A stretch of 64,000 bases of DNA from DASQHW01 sp038238245 (GTDB taxonomy: Bacteria > Actinomycetota > Acidimicrobiia > IMCC26256 > PALSA-610): the NCBI GenBank assembly GCA_038238245.1, contig JBBRXX010000010.1, forward strand, positions 1 through 64,000. Direction: 5' to 3'. Shown one piece after another: positions 39,218 to 47,351 of the stretch. The notes under the pieces were generated by a model that was not told the DNA's origin, did no database searches, and saw only the letters and a program-made list of their open reading frames with translations. The position numbers and the translations under genes were made by a program. Positions within the stretch are counted from its first letter, which is position 1. Each line of letters begins with the position of its first letter.

Positions 39218-40005
39218 GCCTCCACGTGCTCGACCTCGGGCCCGAGAAAGCGCGCGCCGAGCCGGCCGAAGACGTCGACGTCGCCGCTCGTCACGAAGCT
39301 CACCCGCCGGGTTGGCGACGGCGGCGCGTGGCGTGCCACGCCGAGGCAGGCGCGCACCTCGAATGCAGTTTCCTCCGCGCTCGACACCAGCACCACGTCC
39401 GGTCCCATCACGTCGCCGATCGTGCGCGCGAGGAGTGGGTAGTGGGTGCAGCCGAGGACCAGGGTGTCGACATTCGCCTTTCTCATCGGCGCAAGCAGCC
39501 GCTCGGCGAGCACATGCACCTGATCGGACTCGACGTCGCCTGTCTCGACGAACTCCACGAAGCCCGGGCAGGCGGCGCAGGTGAGCGTGAACGTGGGCGC
39601 AAGCTCGGCGGCTACCCGCTGGTACGCACCCGATGCGACCGTCCCGACGGTGCCGATGACACCGACGCGGCCGGTGGCCGTCACGCGGATCGCGGCGCGC
39701 AACCCCGGTTCGATGACTCCGACGACGGGCAGGTCGACCCGTTGACGAAGTTGGTCCAGCGCGGCCGCCGACGCGCTGTTGCACGCCACGACGATCATCT
39801 TCACCTTCCGTTCGAGCAACAGATCGGTGATCTCGAGCGAGAACTTCAGCACCTCTTCGGCGGGCTTCGGCCCATACGGGAATCGGCCCGTATCCCCGAA
39901 ATAGACGACATCCTCGGCAGGAAGGAGATCGAGCAGCGCCCGTACCACTGTCAGCCCGCCGAGCCCACTGTCGAATACCCCGATCGGTCGTTCGTCAACG
40001 GCCAT
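39202..40005 (-). CDS. murI: Glutamate racemase
   Basis: 267 residues. Both catalytic cysteines are present: MIVVACNSASAAAL (near residue 75) and LVLGCTHYPLLA (near 190). PIGVFDSGLGGLTVVRALLDLLP at the N-terminus is the family signature with the catalytic Asp, and YFGDTGRFPYG follows. It makes D-glutamate for peptidoglycan. It is followed by the Rv1339-type gene, rph and rdgB in the same order as in Mycobacterium tuberculosis. Confidence 0.93.
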   Translation of the reverse strand: MAVDERPIGVFDSGLGGLTVVRALLDLLPAEDVVYFGDTGRFPYGPKPAEEVLKFSLEITDLLLERKVKMIVVACNSASAAALDQLRQRVDLPVVGVIEPGLRAAIRVTATGRVGVIGTVGTVASGAYQRVAAELAPTFTLTCAACPGFVEFVETGDVESDQVHVLAERLLAPMRKANVDTLVLGCTHYPLLARTIGDVMGPDVVLVSSAEETAFEVRACLGVARHAPPSPTRRVSFVTSGDVDVFGRLGARFLGPEVEHVEAWSWS

Positions 40006-40016
40006 CCGAGCAGACG

Positions 40017-40946
40017 CTACCCGCGGGCGGCTCTTTCCAGTCGATCCCGCACCGCGGCGGCGATCGAGCCGTCGTCTTCGGGGACGGTCGCGAGAATCAC
40101 GTCGACGTGCGGCGCGTCCGCTTCGCGCAGGCGCGTGTAGAGCACGCGCGCGTACTCTGCCGCATCTGCCGGCGCGTCGAGCACACCAACGCGTCGGCCC
40201 GACGCGCGCAACATCTCGATGCGGGCGTCGACCTCGTGCGCGTGAACCAGCTCGACGCGCGCATTCGGCGCGTAGTGCGAAGGCAACGTGCCGGACGCGG
40301 CGATCTCGCCTTTCGTCGACCGAGCCAGCGGCTGCGACACCAGCTCGGCGAGGCGTGCTTCGCCGACGCCGCCGACGCGCAGCACTATGGGCGCGTCGCC
40401 GGTGACGTCCACGATCGTGGACTCGACACCGACCGCGCACGGTCCACCGTCGATGACCACGTCGACGTCATCGCCGAGATCGTCGCGGACGTGTTGGGCG
40501 GTGGTCGGGCTCACCTTGCCGAAACGGTTCGCCGACGGCGCCGCGACGGCACCACCGAATGCGTCGAGCAACGCGCGCGCCATTGGATGATCGGGGACAC
40601 GAATGCCGACGGTGTCCCGTCCGCCGGTGGCCTCGTCGGCGACCGCGCCCGGCCGCCGCCGCACCACCAGCGTGAGCGGACCGGGCCAGCACGCGCGCGC
40701 GAGGACGCGCGCAACCTCGGGAACGTGGGACGCGAGATCGTCGAGTTGCGCCGCCTCCCCGACGTGCACGATGACCGGATGATCGACGGGTCGTCGCTTG
40801 ACCGCGTACAGCCGGCGCAATGCCGACGAGCTCGACGCGTCGGCACCGAGGCCGTACACGGTCTCGGTCGGAAACGCCACGAGCCCGCCCGCGCGCAGGG
40901 TCTCGACCGCCCGAGCCATCTCGTCGGCACCGGGAAGCGAGCTCAC
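40017..40946 (-). CDS. L-threonylcarbamoyladenylate synthase (Sua5/YwlC, with C-terminal Sua5 domain)
   Basis: About 309 residues. The YrdC domain starts GGLVAFPTETVYGLGADA (residues about 20-37), with KRRPVDHPVIVHV and SANRFGKVSPTTAQHV for ATP/threonine binding. The C-terminal Sua5 domain (about 215-309) is present with SGTLPSHYAPNARVELV linking it. It makes threonylcarbamoyl-AMP for t6A37 of tRNA. GTG 40946 is preferred because ATG 40919 would cut into the first helix. A perfect 21-bp hairpin lies 10 bp upstream, between this gene and cysM. Confidence 0.9.
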   Translation of the reverse strand: MSSLPGADEMARAVETLRAGGLVAFPTETVYGLGADASSSSALRRLYAVKRRPVDHPVIVHVGEAAQLDDLASHVPEVARVLARACWPGPLTLVVRRRPGAVADEATGGRDTVGIRVPDHPMARALLDAFGGAVAAPSANRFGKVSPTTAQHVRDDLGDDVDVVIDGGPCAVGVESTIVDVTGDAPIVLRVGGVGEARLAELVSQPLARSTKGEIAASGTLPSHYAPNARVELVHAHEVDARIEMLRASGRRVGVLDAPADAAEYARVLYTRLREADAPHVDVILATVPEDDGSIAAAVRDRLERAARG

Positions 40947-40956
40947 GTAGGGACCC

Positions 40957-41001
40957 TGTTTGCAACAGAACGACCCGTGCCGGGTCGTTCTGTTGCAAAC
41001 A
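40957..41001. terminator. Perfect 21-bp inverted repeat between cysM and sua5
   Basis: Two 21-bp arms (left begins TGTTTGCAACAGAACG, right ends CGTTCTGTTGCAAACA) with a 3-nt TGC loop. It begins 16 bp after the cysM stop and ends 10 bp before the sua5 start. It is terminator-like in shape, without a T-tract, and is the longest perfect palindrome seen in this window. Confidence 0.6.
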
Positions 41002-41016
41002 CGGTTGTTGCGGCGC

Positions 41017-41958
41017 TCACCAGTAGTTGATGCGGGTGGCGCGCTCGACGACCTCTTCGATCGGGTCGGTCCATGCCCCCGATGAGAGGTACTTCCACCC
41101 GCCGTCGGGCAGCAGCGTGACGATCGTTCCATGGTCCATCTGCGCGGCGGTCTTCACCGCGCCGGCGACCGCGGCACCCGAGGAGATCCCCGCGAACACG
41201 CCACAGTCCTCCAACAGGCGCCGGGTCCACTCGATCGAGTCGCGCGGACGCACGATCAGCTTCCGGTCCAGGACCGAAGGATCGAAGATCGGCGGCACGA
41301 AGCCGTCGTCCAGGTTGCGCAGGCCCTGCACCAGCTCACCGGCCGGGGGCTCCACCGCGACCACGCGCACATCGGGTTTGTGTTCCTTCAAGAACCTCCC
41401 CGCGCCCATCAAGGTGCCGCTCGTGCCGAGACCCGCGACGAACACATCGATCTCGGGGCAGTCCCGCAGGATCTCGGGTCCGGTTCCCTCGTAGTGCGCG
41501 AGCGGATTCGCAGGATTGCCGTACTGGAACAAGAACGCGTAGCGGTCGGGCTCGTCGGCGTGGATCTTCTCCGCCATGCGGATCGCGCCGTTGCTGCCTT
41601 CCTCACCGGGTGACAACGTGATCTCGGCGCCGAAGATCTCGAGCAGTTGCCGCCGCTCGACCGACACGTTCTCGGGCAAGACCACACGCAGCTTGTAGCC
41701 GCGCAACCTGGCGACGAGCGCGAGCCCGATTCCCGTGTTGCCGGACGAGGGCTCGAGGATCGTCGCGCCCGTCGATAGCACGCCCTCGCGCTCCGCGAGC
41801 TCGACCATCTTCAGCGCGATGCGGTCCTTCGACGATCCCCCGGGGTTCTGGCCCTCGAGCTTCGCCCAGATCCGAACGTCGGGGTTCGGCGAGAGGGCAT
41901 GCACTCCGACGAGCGGCGTGTCGCCGATCAGCCCGAGCACATCGGGATATCGGGCCAT
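41017..41958 (-). CDS. cysM: Cysteine synthase, CysM type (CysO-thiocarboxylate dependent)
   Basis: 313 residues, PLP fold II. PLP lysine in NPGGSSKDRIALKM (near residue 43), phosphate-binding EPSSGNTGIGLAL, substrate loop GLGTSGTLMG, and SSGAAVAGAV near 255. It shares with Mycobacterium CysM the YGNPANPLAHYEGTGPEI segment and the long C-terminal tail ending YLSSGAWTDPIEEV. In that system CysM uses O-phosphoserine and the thiocarboxylate of CysO. The CysO gene overlaps its start (ATGA) and the Mec protease gene is nearby. Confidence 0.88.
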   Translation of the reverse strand: MARYPDVLGLIGDTPLVGVHALSPNPDVRIWAKLEGQNPGGSSKDRIALKMVELAEREGVLSTGATILEPSSGNTGIGLALVARLRGYKLRVVLPENVSVERRQLLEIFGAEITLSPGEEGSNGAIRMAEKIHADEPDRYAFLFQYGNPANPLAHYEGTGPEILRDCPEIDVFVAGLGTSGTLMGAGRFLKEHKPDVRVVAVEPPAGELVQGLRNLDDGFVPPIFDPSVLDRKLIVRPRDSIEWTRRLLEDCGVFAGISSGAAVAGAVKTAAQMDHGTIVTLLPDGGWKYLSSGAWTDPIEEVVERATRINYW

Positions 41959-42233
41959 CAGCCGCCGGCGACGGCCGGCAGGATCGAGAGCACGTCGCCA
42001 TTGCCGACCTTGGTGTCGAGGCCGTCGAGGTAGCGGATGTCGTCGTCGTCCTTGTAGACGTTCACGAACTTGTGCATCCCGCCCGCGTCGTCGAGCAGGT
42101 TGTCGCGGAGCGCGGGATACCGCTGGATGAGCGCATCGAACACCTCGCCGACCGTCGAACCGTCGACGGCCACGGTCGCCTGACCGTCGGCGTGGGCGCG
42201 CAACACGGTGGGAAGCTTGATCTCGACGGCCAT
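41958..42233 (-). CDS. cysO: Sulfur-carrier protein of the ThiS/MoaD family (CysO-like)
   Basis: 91 residues with a ubiquitin-like beta-grasp. It starts VEIKLPTVLRAHADGQ, has VYKDDDDIRYLDGLDTKV in the late strand region, and ends VAGG, the C-terminal Gly-Gly that becomes the thiocarboxylate. It is directly upstream of cysM with an ATGA overlap, as in Mycobacterium tuberculosis where CysO donates sulfur to phosphoserine-derived aminoacrylate on CysM. MoaD-like use is possible but the context argues for CysO. Confidence 0.88.
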   Translation of the reverse strand: MAVEIKLPTVLRAHADGQATVAVDGSTVGEVFDALIQRYPALRDNLLDDAGGMHKFVNVYKDDDDIRYLDGLDTKVGNGDVLSILPAVAGG

Positions 42234-42277
42234 ACCGGCAGGTTACAACCGCCGTTCTTCGCTTCGGCTTCCCGGCT

Positions 42278-42970
42278 TCACCGCGCGGTTTGCAACGGCA
42301 ACGACCTCCGGGCCACGACGTGGACTGTCAGCGGCGTGGGGTTGAGTGCCGTCAGGCCGCCGAAGAACTCCGTGCGATAGTCCCCGGCGGGCAGCGGGGT
42401 GTCCGCGCCCGGTTCACACGTCCGCGTCGGCGGGTCGGAGGGTTGACCCGGCAACGAGCACGGAGACTGGTCGACTGCCTGCAACTCGAACGGCCAGCGC
42501 GACGTGCCGACGGGAAAGATCTCGGTCGACGGTGTGCAGACGGCGGCGAAGATGATGTCGGGGTGGACGCGGTCGTTGCCGAGCGCGACGGCCCACTGCT
42601 GCCCGCAGCCGCTCTTGTCGGCCCGCGAGATCGGCTTGCGGGTGTTGTTCTCGACCACGATCGTCCCTTCGACCGTGGATCCCGAGACGATCGTGTCGGA
42701 GGGCAGCTCTACACGTGCCGAGATGCCGTGGCGCGCACTCGGAATCGTCGTCGAAGTGGGTGAGACCACGACCGCGGGCGAATCGTCGCGGGTCGTCGCG
42801 AACGCGGTCGCCGCACCGGCGATCGCCACGAGCATCACGCCTGCGACGATTGCGTGGCGACGCGCCCGACGCGCGCGATACCTCCGTTCGGCACGCGCCG
42901 CGAGATCCGTGGGACCCGCGACGCCGTCGGCGGCGTCGTGCAACAGCGCGCGAATCTCGTCTTCGTTCAT
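42278..42970 (-). CDS. Membrane-anchored protein encoded with a SigE-family sigma factor (possible anti-sigma)
   Basis: 230 residues. N-terminal cytosolic helix MNEDEIRALLHDAADGVAGPTDLA (about 1-24), basic segment ERRYRARRARRH, one membrane helix (AIVAGVMLVAIAGAATAFA) at about 40-58, then an extracytoplasmic domain with Ser/Thr-rich linker and disulfide-capable cysteines (SGCGQQWA, AAVCTPS, PCSLPG, RTCEPG). Its ATG overlaps the sigma stop (ATGA). Topology and placement fit an anti-sigma regulator of the SigE family, but no canonical anti-sigma domain is visible. Confidence 0.6.
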   Translation of the reverse strand: MNEDEIRALLHDAADGVAGPTDLAARAERRYRARRARRHAIVAGVMLVAIAGAATAFATTRDDSPAVVVSPTSTTIPSARHGISARVELPSDTIVSGSTVEGTIVVENNTRKPISRADKSGCGQQWAVALGNDRVHPDIIFAAVCTPSTEIFPVGTSRWPFELQAVDQSPCSLPGQPSDPPTRTCEPGADTPLPAGDYRTEFFGGLTALNPTPLTVHVVARRSLPLQTAR

Positions 42971-43500
42971 TGTGTGCCTCTCAAGATCGTCTGCAGTGCT
43001 GCGAGACCCTTCGCGGCTTGCGACTTCACCGTGCCGATGTTGACGCCGAGCAAACGGGCGACCTCGCGCTCGTCGAGATCTTCGTAGTACCGCAGGACGA
43101 CGACGCGCCGTTGCCCGGGCGGAAGCCGTCGCAACGCGGTCCACACCTCGTCGCGTTCAACGACCTGTCGCTCGAAACCGGGCGCACGTGCATCGTCGAC
43201 CACTTGTCGTTCGAGTGCACCGGCGTGCCGCCGCTCGACGACCCGGTGCCGCCAACCGCCGCGCACTGCATTCACGACCGCTTGCCGCACGTACGCATCG
43301 ACGTCGGTCACGTGCCCGGAGCGCCACTTGCCGTACGTACGCGCAAAGGCGTCGCACACTGCATCCTCGGCGCGCGTCGGATCGGCTTCGAGCAGCATCG
43401 CGAGGCGCAGAGCGCGTTCGTAGCCCGCGGCGTAGAACTCGGCGAAGGAACGATCAGGCTCCACAGCAACCTCATCGTCCACCGCCACCGCCGGAATCAT
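42967..43500 (-). CDS. RNA polymerase sigma factor, SigE family (ECF-like)
   Basis: 177 residues. Region 2 runs FAEFYAAGYERALRLAMLLEADPTRAEDAVCDAFARTYGKW (about 14-55), the SigE-family pattern with ...AEDAVQEAF..... Region 4 (about 108-155) has LPPGQRRVVVLRYYEDLDEREVARLLGVNIGTVKSQAAKGLAALQ, a standard helix-turn-helix. It is shorter than the common sigma factors and lacks region 3. It directs RNA polymerase to a specific regulon, unknown here. It precedes the membrane protein gene, with which it is coupled (ATGA). Confidence 0.88.
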   Translation of the reverse strand: MIPAVAVDDEVAVEPDRSFAEFYAAGYERALRLAMLLEADPTRAEDAVCDAFARTYGKWRSGHVTDVDAYVRQAVVNAVRGGWRHRVVERRHAGALERQVVDDARAPGFERQVVERDEVWTALRRLPPGQRRVVVLRYYEDLDEREVARLLGVNIGTVKSQAAKGLAALQTILRGTQ

Positions 43501-43552
43501 GCTCCTCAGACGCGACAGTGCCGGGAAAAGTTGCCGGGACCGGAGAAATTGC

Positions 43553-44011
43553 TCAGCCGCGCTGGAGGGCGACGGCCACTTCGGCGATCCCGCCCTCGCG
43601 GATGCGGTACGCACGCAGCACCGGGGCCTGGTCGCGCAGCGACACGATCACGTACAGCCAGGCTGGGTCCACGGCCTGACGGACGTCGGTGGGTGACGGG
43701 TACGCGTCGGTGTGCGTGTGCGAGTGCCATACGCCGATGATCTCGTCGCCCCGAGCCTCGGCCGCGCGCATCGTGGCGAGCATGTCCTTGGGGTCGACGG
43801 TATAGGTGCGGGCCGACGCGTCGGCATTGCGCGCCGGACGCGCTTCCGACACCACGCCCGTGGGTTCGCCCGTCGGGGTCAACGGCCCGACCAGCAGTCC
43901 GCACGCCTCGTCCGGGAGACCGTCGTAGCAGTTCCCGACGATCGTCTCGTACTGCGACTCGGTCAGCCGCAGCGTCGGTGCCGCGAACGAGCTCGTGGGC
44001 GCGCCACTCAT
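43553..44011 (-). CDS. mec: JAMM/MPN+ metalloprotease (Mec-like)
   Basis: 152 residues. Full JAMM motif: the upstream Glu in PDEACGLLVG, then VWHSHTHTDAYPSPTD (HxH, then S and D after a short gap) for zinc binding. In Mycobacterium the Mec protease (Rv1334) cleaves the CysO-cysteine adduct to free cysteine. Here it belongs to the same cluster as cysO and cysM, separated by the sigma/anti-sigma-like pair. The ATG start overlaps the CoxL stop (ATGA), so it would be translated after it. Confidence 0.85.
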   Translation of the reverse strand: MSGAPTSSFAAPTLRLTESQYETIVGNCYDGLPDEACGLLVGPLTPTGEPTGVVSEARPARNADASARTYTVDPKDMLATMRAAEARGDEIIGVWHSHTHTDAYPSPTDVRQAVDPAWLYVIVSLRDQAPVLRAYRIREGGIAEVAVALQRG

Positions 44012-46302
44012 GCCTGGAGCGCGCGCCACACTCGCTCCGCGGTGCACGGCATGTCGATGTGGCGCACACCGAGGTGCGACACCGCGTCGATGATCGCGTT
44101 GTGGACCGCCGGCGTGGAGCCAAGCGTCGCCGACTCGCCGATTCCCTTCGCGCCGAGCGGGTTCAATGGAGTCGGCGTCACCGTGTTGTATGTCTCGTAG
44201 GAGGGGAACTCCGCGGCCGACGGCATCGCGTAGTCCATGAGGTTCGCGGTCATGGGGTTCGCGTCGTCGTCGTACTGCACGGCTTCGTAGAGCACCTGCG
44301 CGACACCTTGTCCGATGCCACCGTGTTGCTGGCCGGCGACGATCATCGGGTTGATGATGTTGCCGCAGTCGTCGACGGCAATGTGGCGTATGAGCTCGAC
44401 CCGGCCGGTATCGGCGTCGACCTCGACGACCGACAGGTGCGCGCCGAATGGGAACGACGATCCGTCCGATTGGAAGTCGAGCTCGTGCTGCAGCCGCTCC
44501 GCGACTCCTTCGGGCCGCTTGGCCGGATCCTTCGCCGCCTGCGCGAGGTCGGCCCACGACATGCGACTTGCAGGGACGCCCGCGACCTCGAGGCCGCCGT
44601 CACCGACGACGATGTCGTCGGGGTTGGCTTCGAGCAGGTGCGCCGCGAGGCGCTTCGCCTGGGCAAGAACCTCTTGGCTGGCGATGAGCAGCGCGCTGCC
44701 GCCGATCTGCGCCGACCGCGATCCGCCCGTGCCGCCGCCACGGGGCACGAGCGCGGTGTCGGAGTGCAGCACGCGCACCTGCTCGAACGACACGCCGAGG
44801 GTCTCGGCGATGATCTGCGAGAACGCGGTCTCGTGGCCTTGCCCGTGCGCGCTCGTGCCGACACGGGCGGTCACCGTGCCGTCTTCTTCGACCTCGACCG
44901 CGCCGAACTCCCGGGTGAGCACCATCGGCGCGCTGATCTCGAGGTAGGACGCGATGCCGATACCCATCAGCAGGCGGTCGCCGCGATCGCGCCGCTGCTG
45001 CTGCTCGGCGCGCAACGCGTCGTAACCGGCGTGCTCGAGCACGGCGTCGAGCGTCTTGTCGTACTCCCCGGTGTCGTACGTCGCGCCGGTGCCGGTGTTC
45101 GGCGAGTACGGAAAGGCCTCGGGTGGGATGAAATTCTTCCGCCGGATCTCGACCGGGTCGATGCCGAGCTCGTCGGCCGCGATGTCGAGGACGCGTTCCA
45201 TCATGTGGATCGCCTCGGGCCGCCCCGCGCCGCGATACGCGGCAACGGGCGTGGTGTTCGTCACGACCGCCTGCCAGTTGTACTCGACCTTCGGCACGAT
45301 GTAGACGTTCGCGGCCATCATCTGCGTGAAGAACGCGAGGAACGCGCCGATGCCCGCGTACGCGCCGGCGTCGGCGATCGTGTGCACGCGCAGTCCGGTG
45401 ATCGTGCCGTCGCGCTTCAGGCCCAGCTCGACGTCGTGGAGGTGGCCACGACCGTGCCACATCGCGACCATGTTCTCCGACCGCGTCTCGGTCCATTTCA
45501 CGGGCCGGCCGAGCACGAGCGCGGCCTTGGCCGTGAGCAGGTGTTCGACGGTCATACCTTGCTTCGCGCCGAACCCACCGCCGACCGCGGCATGACGCGC
45601 ATGGATCAGCGCGGGATCGATGCCGAGCAGCATCGCGATCTCGTCACGGACTCCGTGCGGGCCCTGCGACGACACCCAGATCGACAGACCGCCCGCAGAT
45701 TCGCCCGGCCCGACGACGATCCCGCCCGGTTCCATCGGCACCGGCGCGACGCGCTGGTTGACGATGTGCTCGCGAATGACGACGTCGGCGTCGTCGAGCA
45801 CGCCCTCGACGGGTCCCGTCCCCATTGCGTTGGCGACGTTCGAGCCCTGGGCCTCGTGCAGCACGGGGGAGCCGTCGGCGAGGGCGGCCTGCACCGTCGG
45901 GAGCGCGCGTAGCTCGTCGTAGTCGGCGATGACGTTCTCGGCCGCGTCGAGTGCTTCGCCTTTGCTCTCGGCGACGACCATCGCCACGATGTCACCGACG
46001 AACCGGACCTTCTCTTTGGCGAGCGGCGGCCGGTTCATCGTCGGGGGCAGCATGACGAAGCCGTGCACGTCGGGCAGCTCGAGGTCGGCCGCCGTGTACA
46101 CCGCGACGACGCCCGGCATCGACCGCGCATCGGCAGTGTCGATCGACACGACGTTCGCGTGCGCAACGGTGGAGCGGACGAACGCGACGTGCAGGAGACC
46201 CTCGATCTTCAAGTCGTCGTAGTACTGCGTCTCACCGGTGAGGATCCCCGGGTCTTCCTTGCGGAGCACCGGATTGCCGAGAATCGAGCCCGACTTCGCC
46301 AT
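44008..46302 (-). CDS. Form II CoxL-like molybdenum hydroxylase large subunit
   Basis: 764 residues of the xanthine oxidase/CODH large-subunit family. It begins NPVLRKEDPGILTGETQYYDDL (CO dehydrogenase-like), includes GGGFGAKQGMTVEH (molybdopterin contact) and the active-site loop AYRGAGRPEA, which is the form II variant. Form I CO dehydrogenases have AYxCSFR. The C-terminus has GAKGIGESATLGSTPAVHNAI with the catalytic Glu. It would hydroxylate an aldehyde, purine or other heterocycle and needs FAD and 2Fe-2S partners, which are not in this window. ATG 46302 with AGGAGG upstream. It is linked by ATGA to mec downstream. Confidence 0.85.
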   Translation of the reverse strand: MAKSGSILGNPVLRKEDPGILTGETQYYDDLKIEGLLHVAFVRSTVAHANVVSIDTADARSMPGVVAVYTAADLELPDVHGFVMLPPTMNRPPLAKEKVRFVGDIVAMVVAESKGEALDAAENVIADYDELRALPTVQAALADGSPVLHEAQGSNVANAMGTGPVEGVLDDADVVIREHIVNQRVAPVPMEPGGIVVGPGESAGGLSIWVSSQGPHGVRDEIAMLLGIDPALIHARHAAVGGGFGAKQGMTVEHLLTAKAALVLGRPVKWTETRSENMVAMWHGRGHLHDVELGLKRDGTITGLRVHTIADAGAYAGIGAFLAFFTQMMAANVYIVPKVEYNWQAVVTNTTPVAAYRGAGRPEAIHMMERVLDIAADELGIDPVEIRRKNFIPPEAFPYSPNTGTGATYDTGEYDKTLDAVLEHAGYDALRAEQQQRRDRGDRLLMGIGIASYLEISAPMVLTREFGAVEVEEDGTVTARVGTSAHGQGHETAFSQIIAETLGVSFEQVRVLHSDTALVPRGGGTGGSRSAQIGGSALLIASQEVLAQAKRLAAHLLEANPDDIVVGDGGLEVAGVPASRMSWADLAQAAKDPAKRPEGVAERLQHELDFQSDGSSFPFGAHLSVVEVDADTGRVELIRHIAVDDCGNIINPMIVAGQQHGGIGQGVAQVLYEAVQYDDDANPMTANLMDYAMPSAAEFPSYETYNTVTPTPLNPLGAKGIGESATLGSTPAVHNAIIDAVSHLGVRHIDMPCTAERVWRALQA

Positions 46303-46387
46303 TTGTTCCTCCTGCACCGGGACGCGGCGAACACTAGTTGTCCGCTCTCGGCGGTCGCGTCGCCGCGACGAATGCAAGAATGGGCCG

Positions 46388-47323
46388 GTGCGGGCCGTAC
46401 GTAACACCGAGGAGGGCGTGCGCGTGGTCGAGGTGCCCGTGCCCGACGGTCCGGGCGCGCGCGTGCGAATCCGCGGCGCGGGGATCTGCGGGTCGGATCT
46501 CGAGATGGTGCGCACCGGGCTCTCGGTCGCGACGATCGGCCACGAGTTCGCCGGCGTGCTCGACGACGGAACGGCGGTGGCGGTGCACCCGTACGTCGCG
46601 TGCGGCGAGTGCGAATACTGCAACACCGGACGGGCGTACCTGTGCCGCACGGTCAACGCATCGATGCTCGGCATCTTCGTCGACGGCGGCATGACCGACG
46701 AGCTGCGCGTCGACGACTCATGCCTTGCGCCGTTGCCCCCCGGCGTGCCCATCGAGGACGCGTCGCTCGTGGAACCGATTGCGGTCGCCGTGCACGCGTG
46801 CAACCGCGGCGGCATCGAAGCGGGCATGCGGGTCGGGGTGATCGGTGCGGGGACGATCGGGCTCGTGTGCGGAGCCGTCGCTCGTGACCTCGGTGCCGAC
46901 GTCGGCATCTCGGCCCGCCACGACGTGCAACGACAGGCGGCCGAAGCGCTCGGCCTCGCGATCGAAGTGCCCCGGAATTCCGATGTCGTCATCGAGGCAT
47001 CCGGTACCGGGAGTGGCTTCGACGACGCGGTGAAGCACTGTCGCCGGGGCGGCGCCCTGGTGCTCGTCTCGACGACGTGGGAGCCGATCTCGATCTCGTT
47101 CCTCAACGCGCAGATGCGCGAGCTGACGATCGTGCCCGCGTTCGTCTACGGAGAGGCGCACGGCGAGCGGGAGTTCGACACCGCCGTCAAGGTGCTCGCC
47201 GCCCACCCGGAGATCGCGACGGCGCTGATCACGCATCGGTTCGGCCTCGACGACGCGCCCCACGCCTTCGACGTCGCGGCCGACCGCGCCCACGGCGCGA
47301 TCAAAGTCGTCTTGCACCCGTAA
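46388..47323 (+). CDS. Zinc-dependent medium-chain alcohol dehydrogenase-like protein
   Basis: 311 residues. Catalytic zinc ligands in GICGSDLE and GHEFAGVL, structural zinc cysteines in CGECEYCNTGRAYLC (four Cys), coenzyme fold VGVIGAGTIGLVCGAVARDL. The chain is somewhat shorter than usual because the N-terminal strand starts late. GTG 46388. It oxidises an alcohol or polyol with NAD(P), probably. Substrate unknown. It diverges from the CoxL gene. Confidence 0.85.
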   Translation: MRAVRNTEEGVRVVEVPVPDGPGARVRIRGAGICGSDLEMVRTGLSVATIGHEFAGVLDDGTAVAVHPYVACGECEYCNTGRAYLCRTVNASMLGIFVDGGMTDELRVDDSCLAPLPPGVPIEDASLVEPIAVAVHACNRGGIEAGMRVGVIGAGTIGLVCGAVARDLGADVGISARHDVQRQAAEALGLAIEVPRNSDVVIEASGTGSGFDDAVKHCRRGGALVLVSTTWEPISISFLNAQMRELTIVPAFVYGEAHGEREFDTAVKVLAAHPEIATALITHRFGLDDAPHAFDVAADRAHGAIKVVLHP

Positions 47324-47351
47324 TTCTCTGTCGCTCGCCGGCGCCGTGTGC

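Noticed and set aside
43978..45912. Plus-strand 644-residue open frame opposite the CoxL gene
   Set aside because: It is antisense to a clear CoxL protein, has no family motif and very high Arg/His content, as expected for shadow frames in GC-rich DNA.
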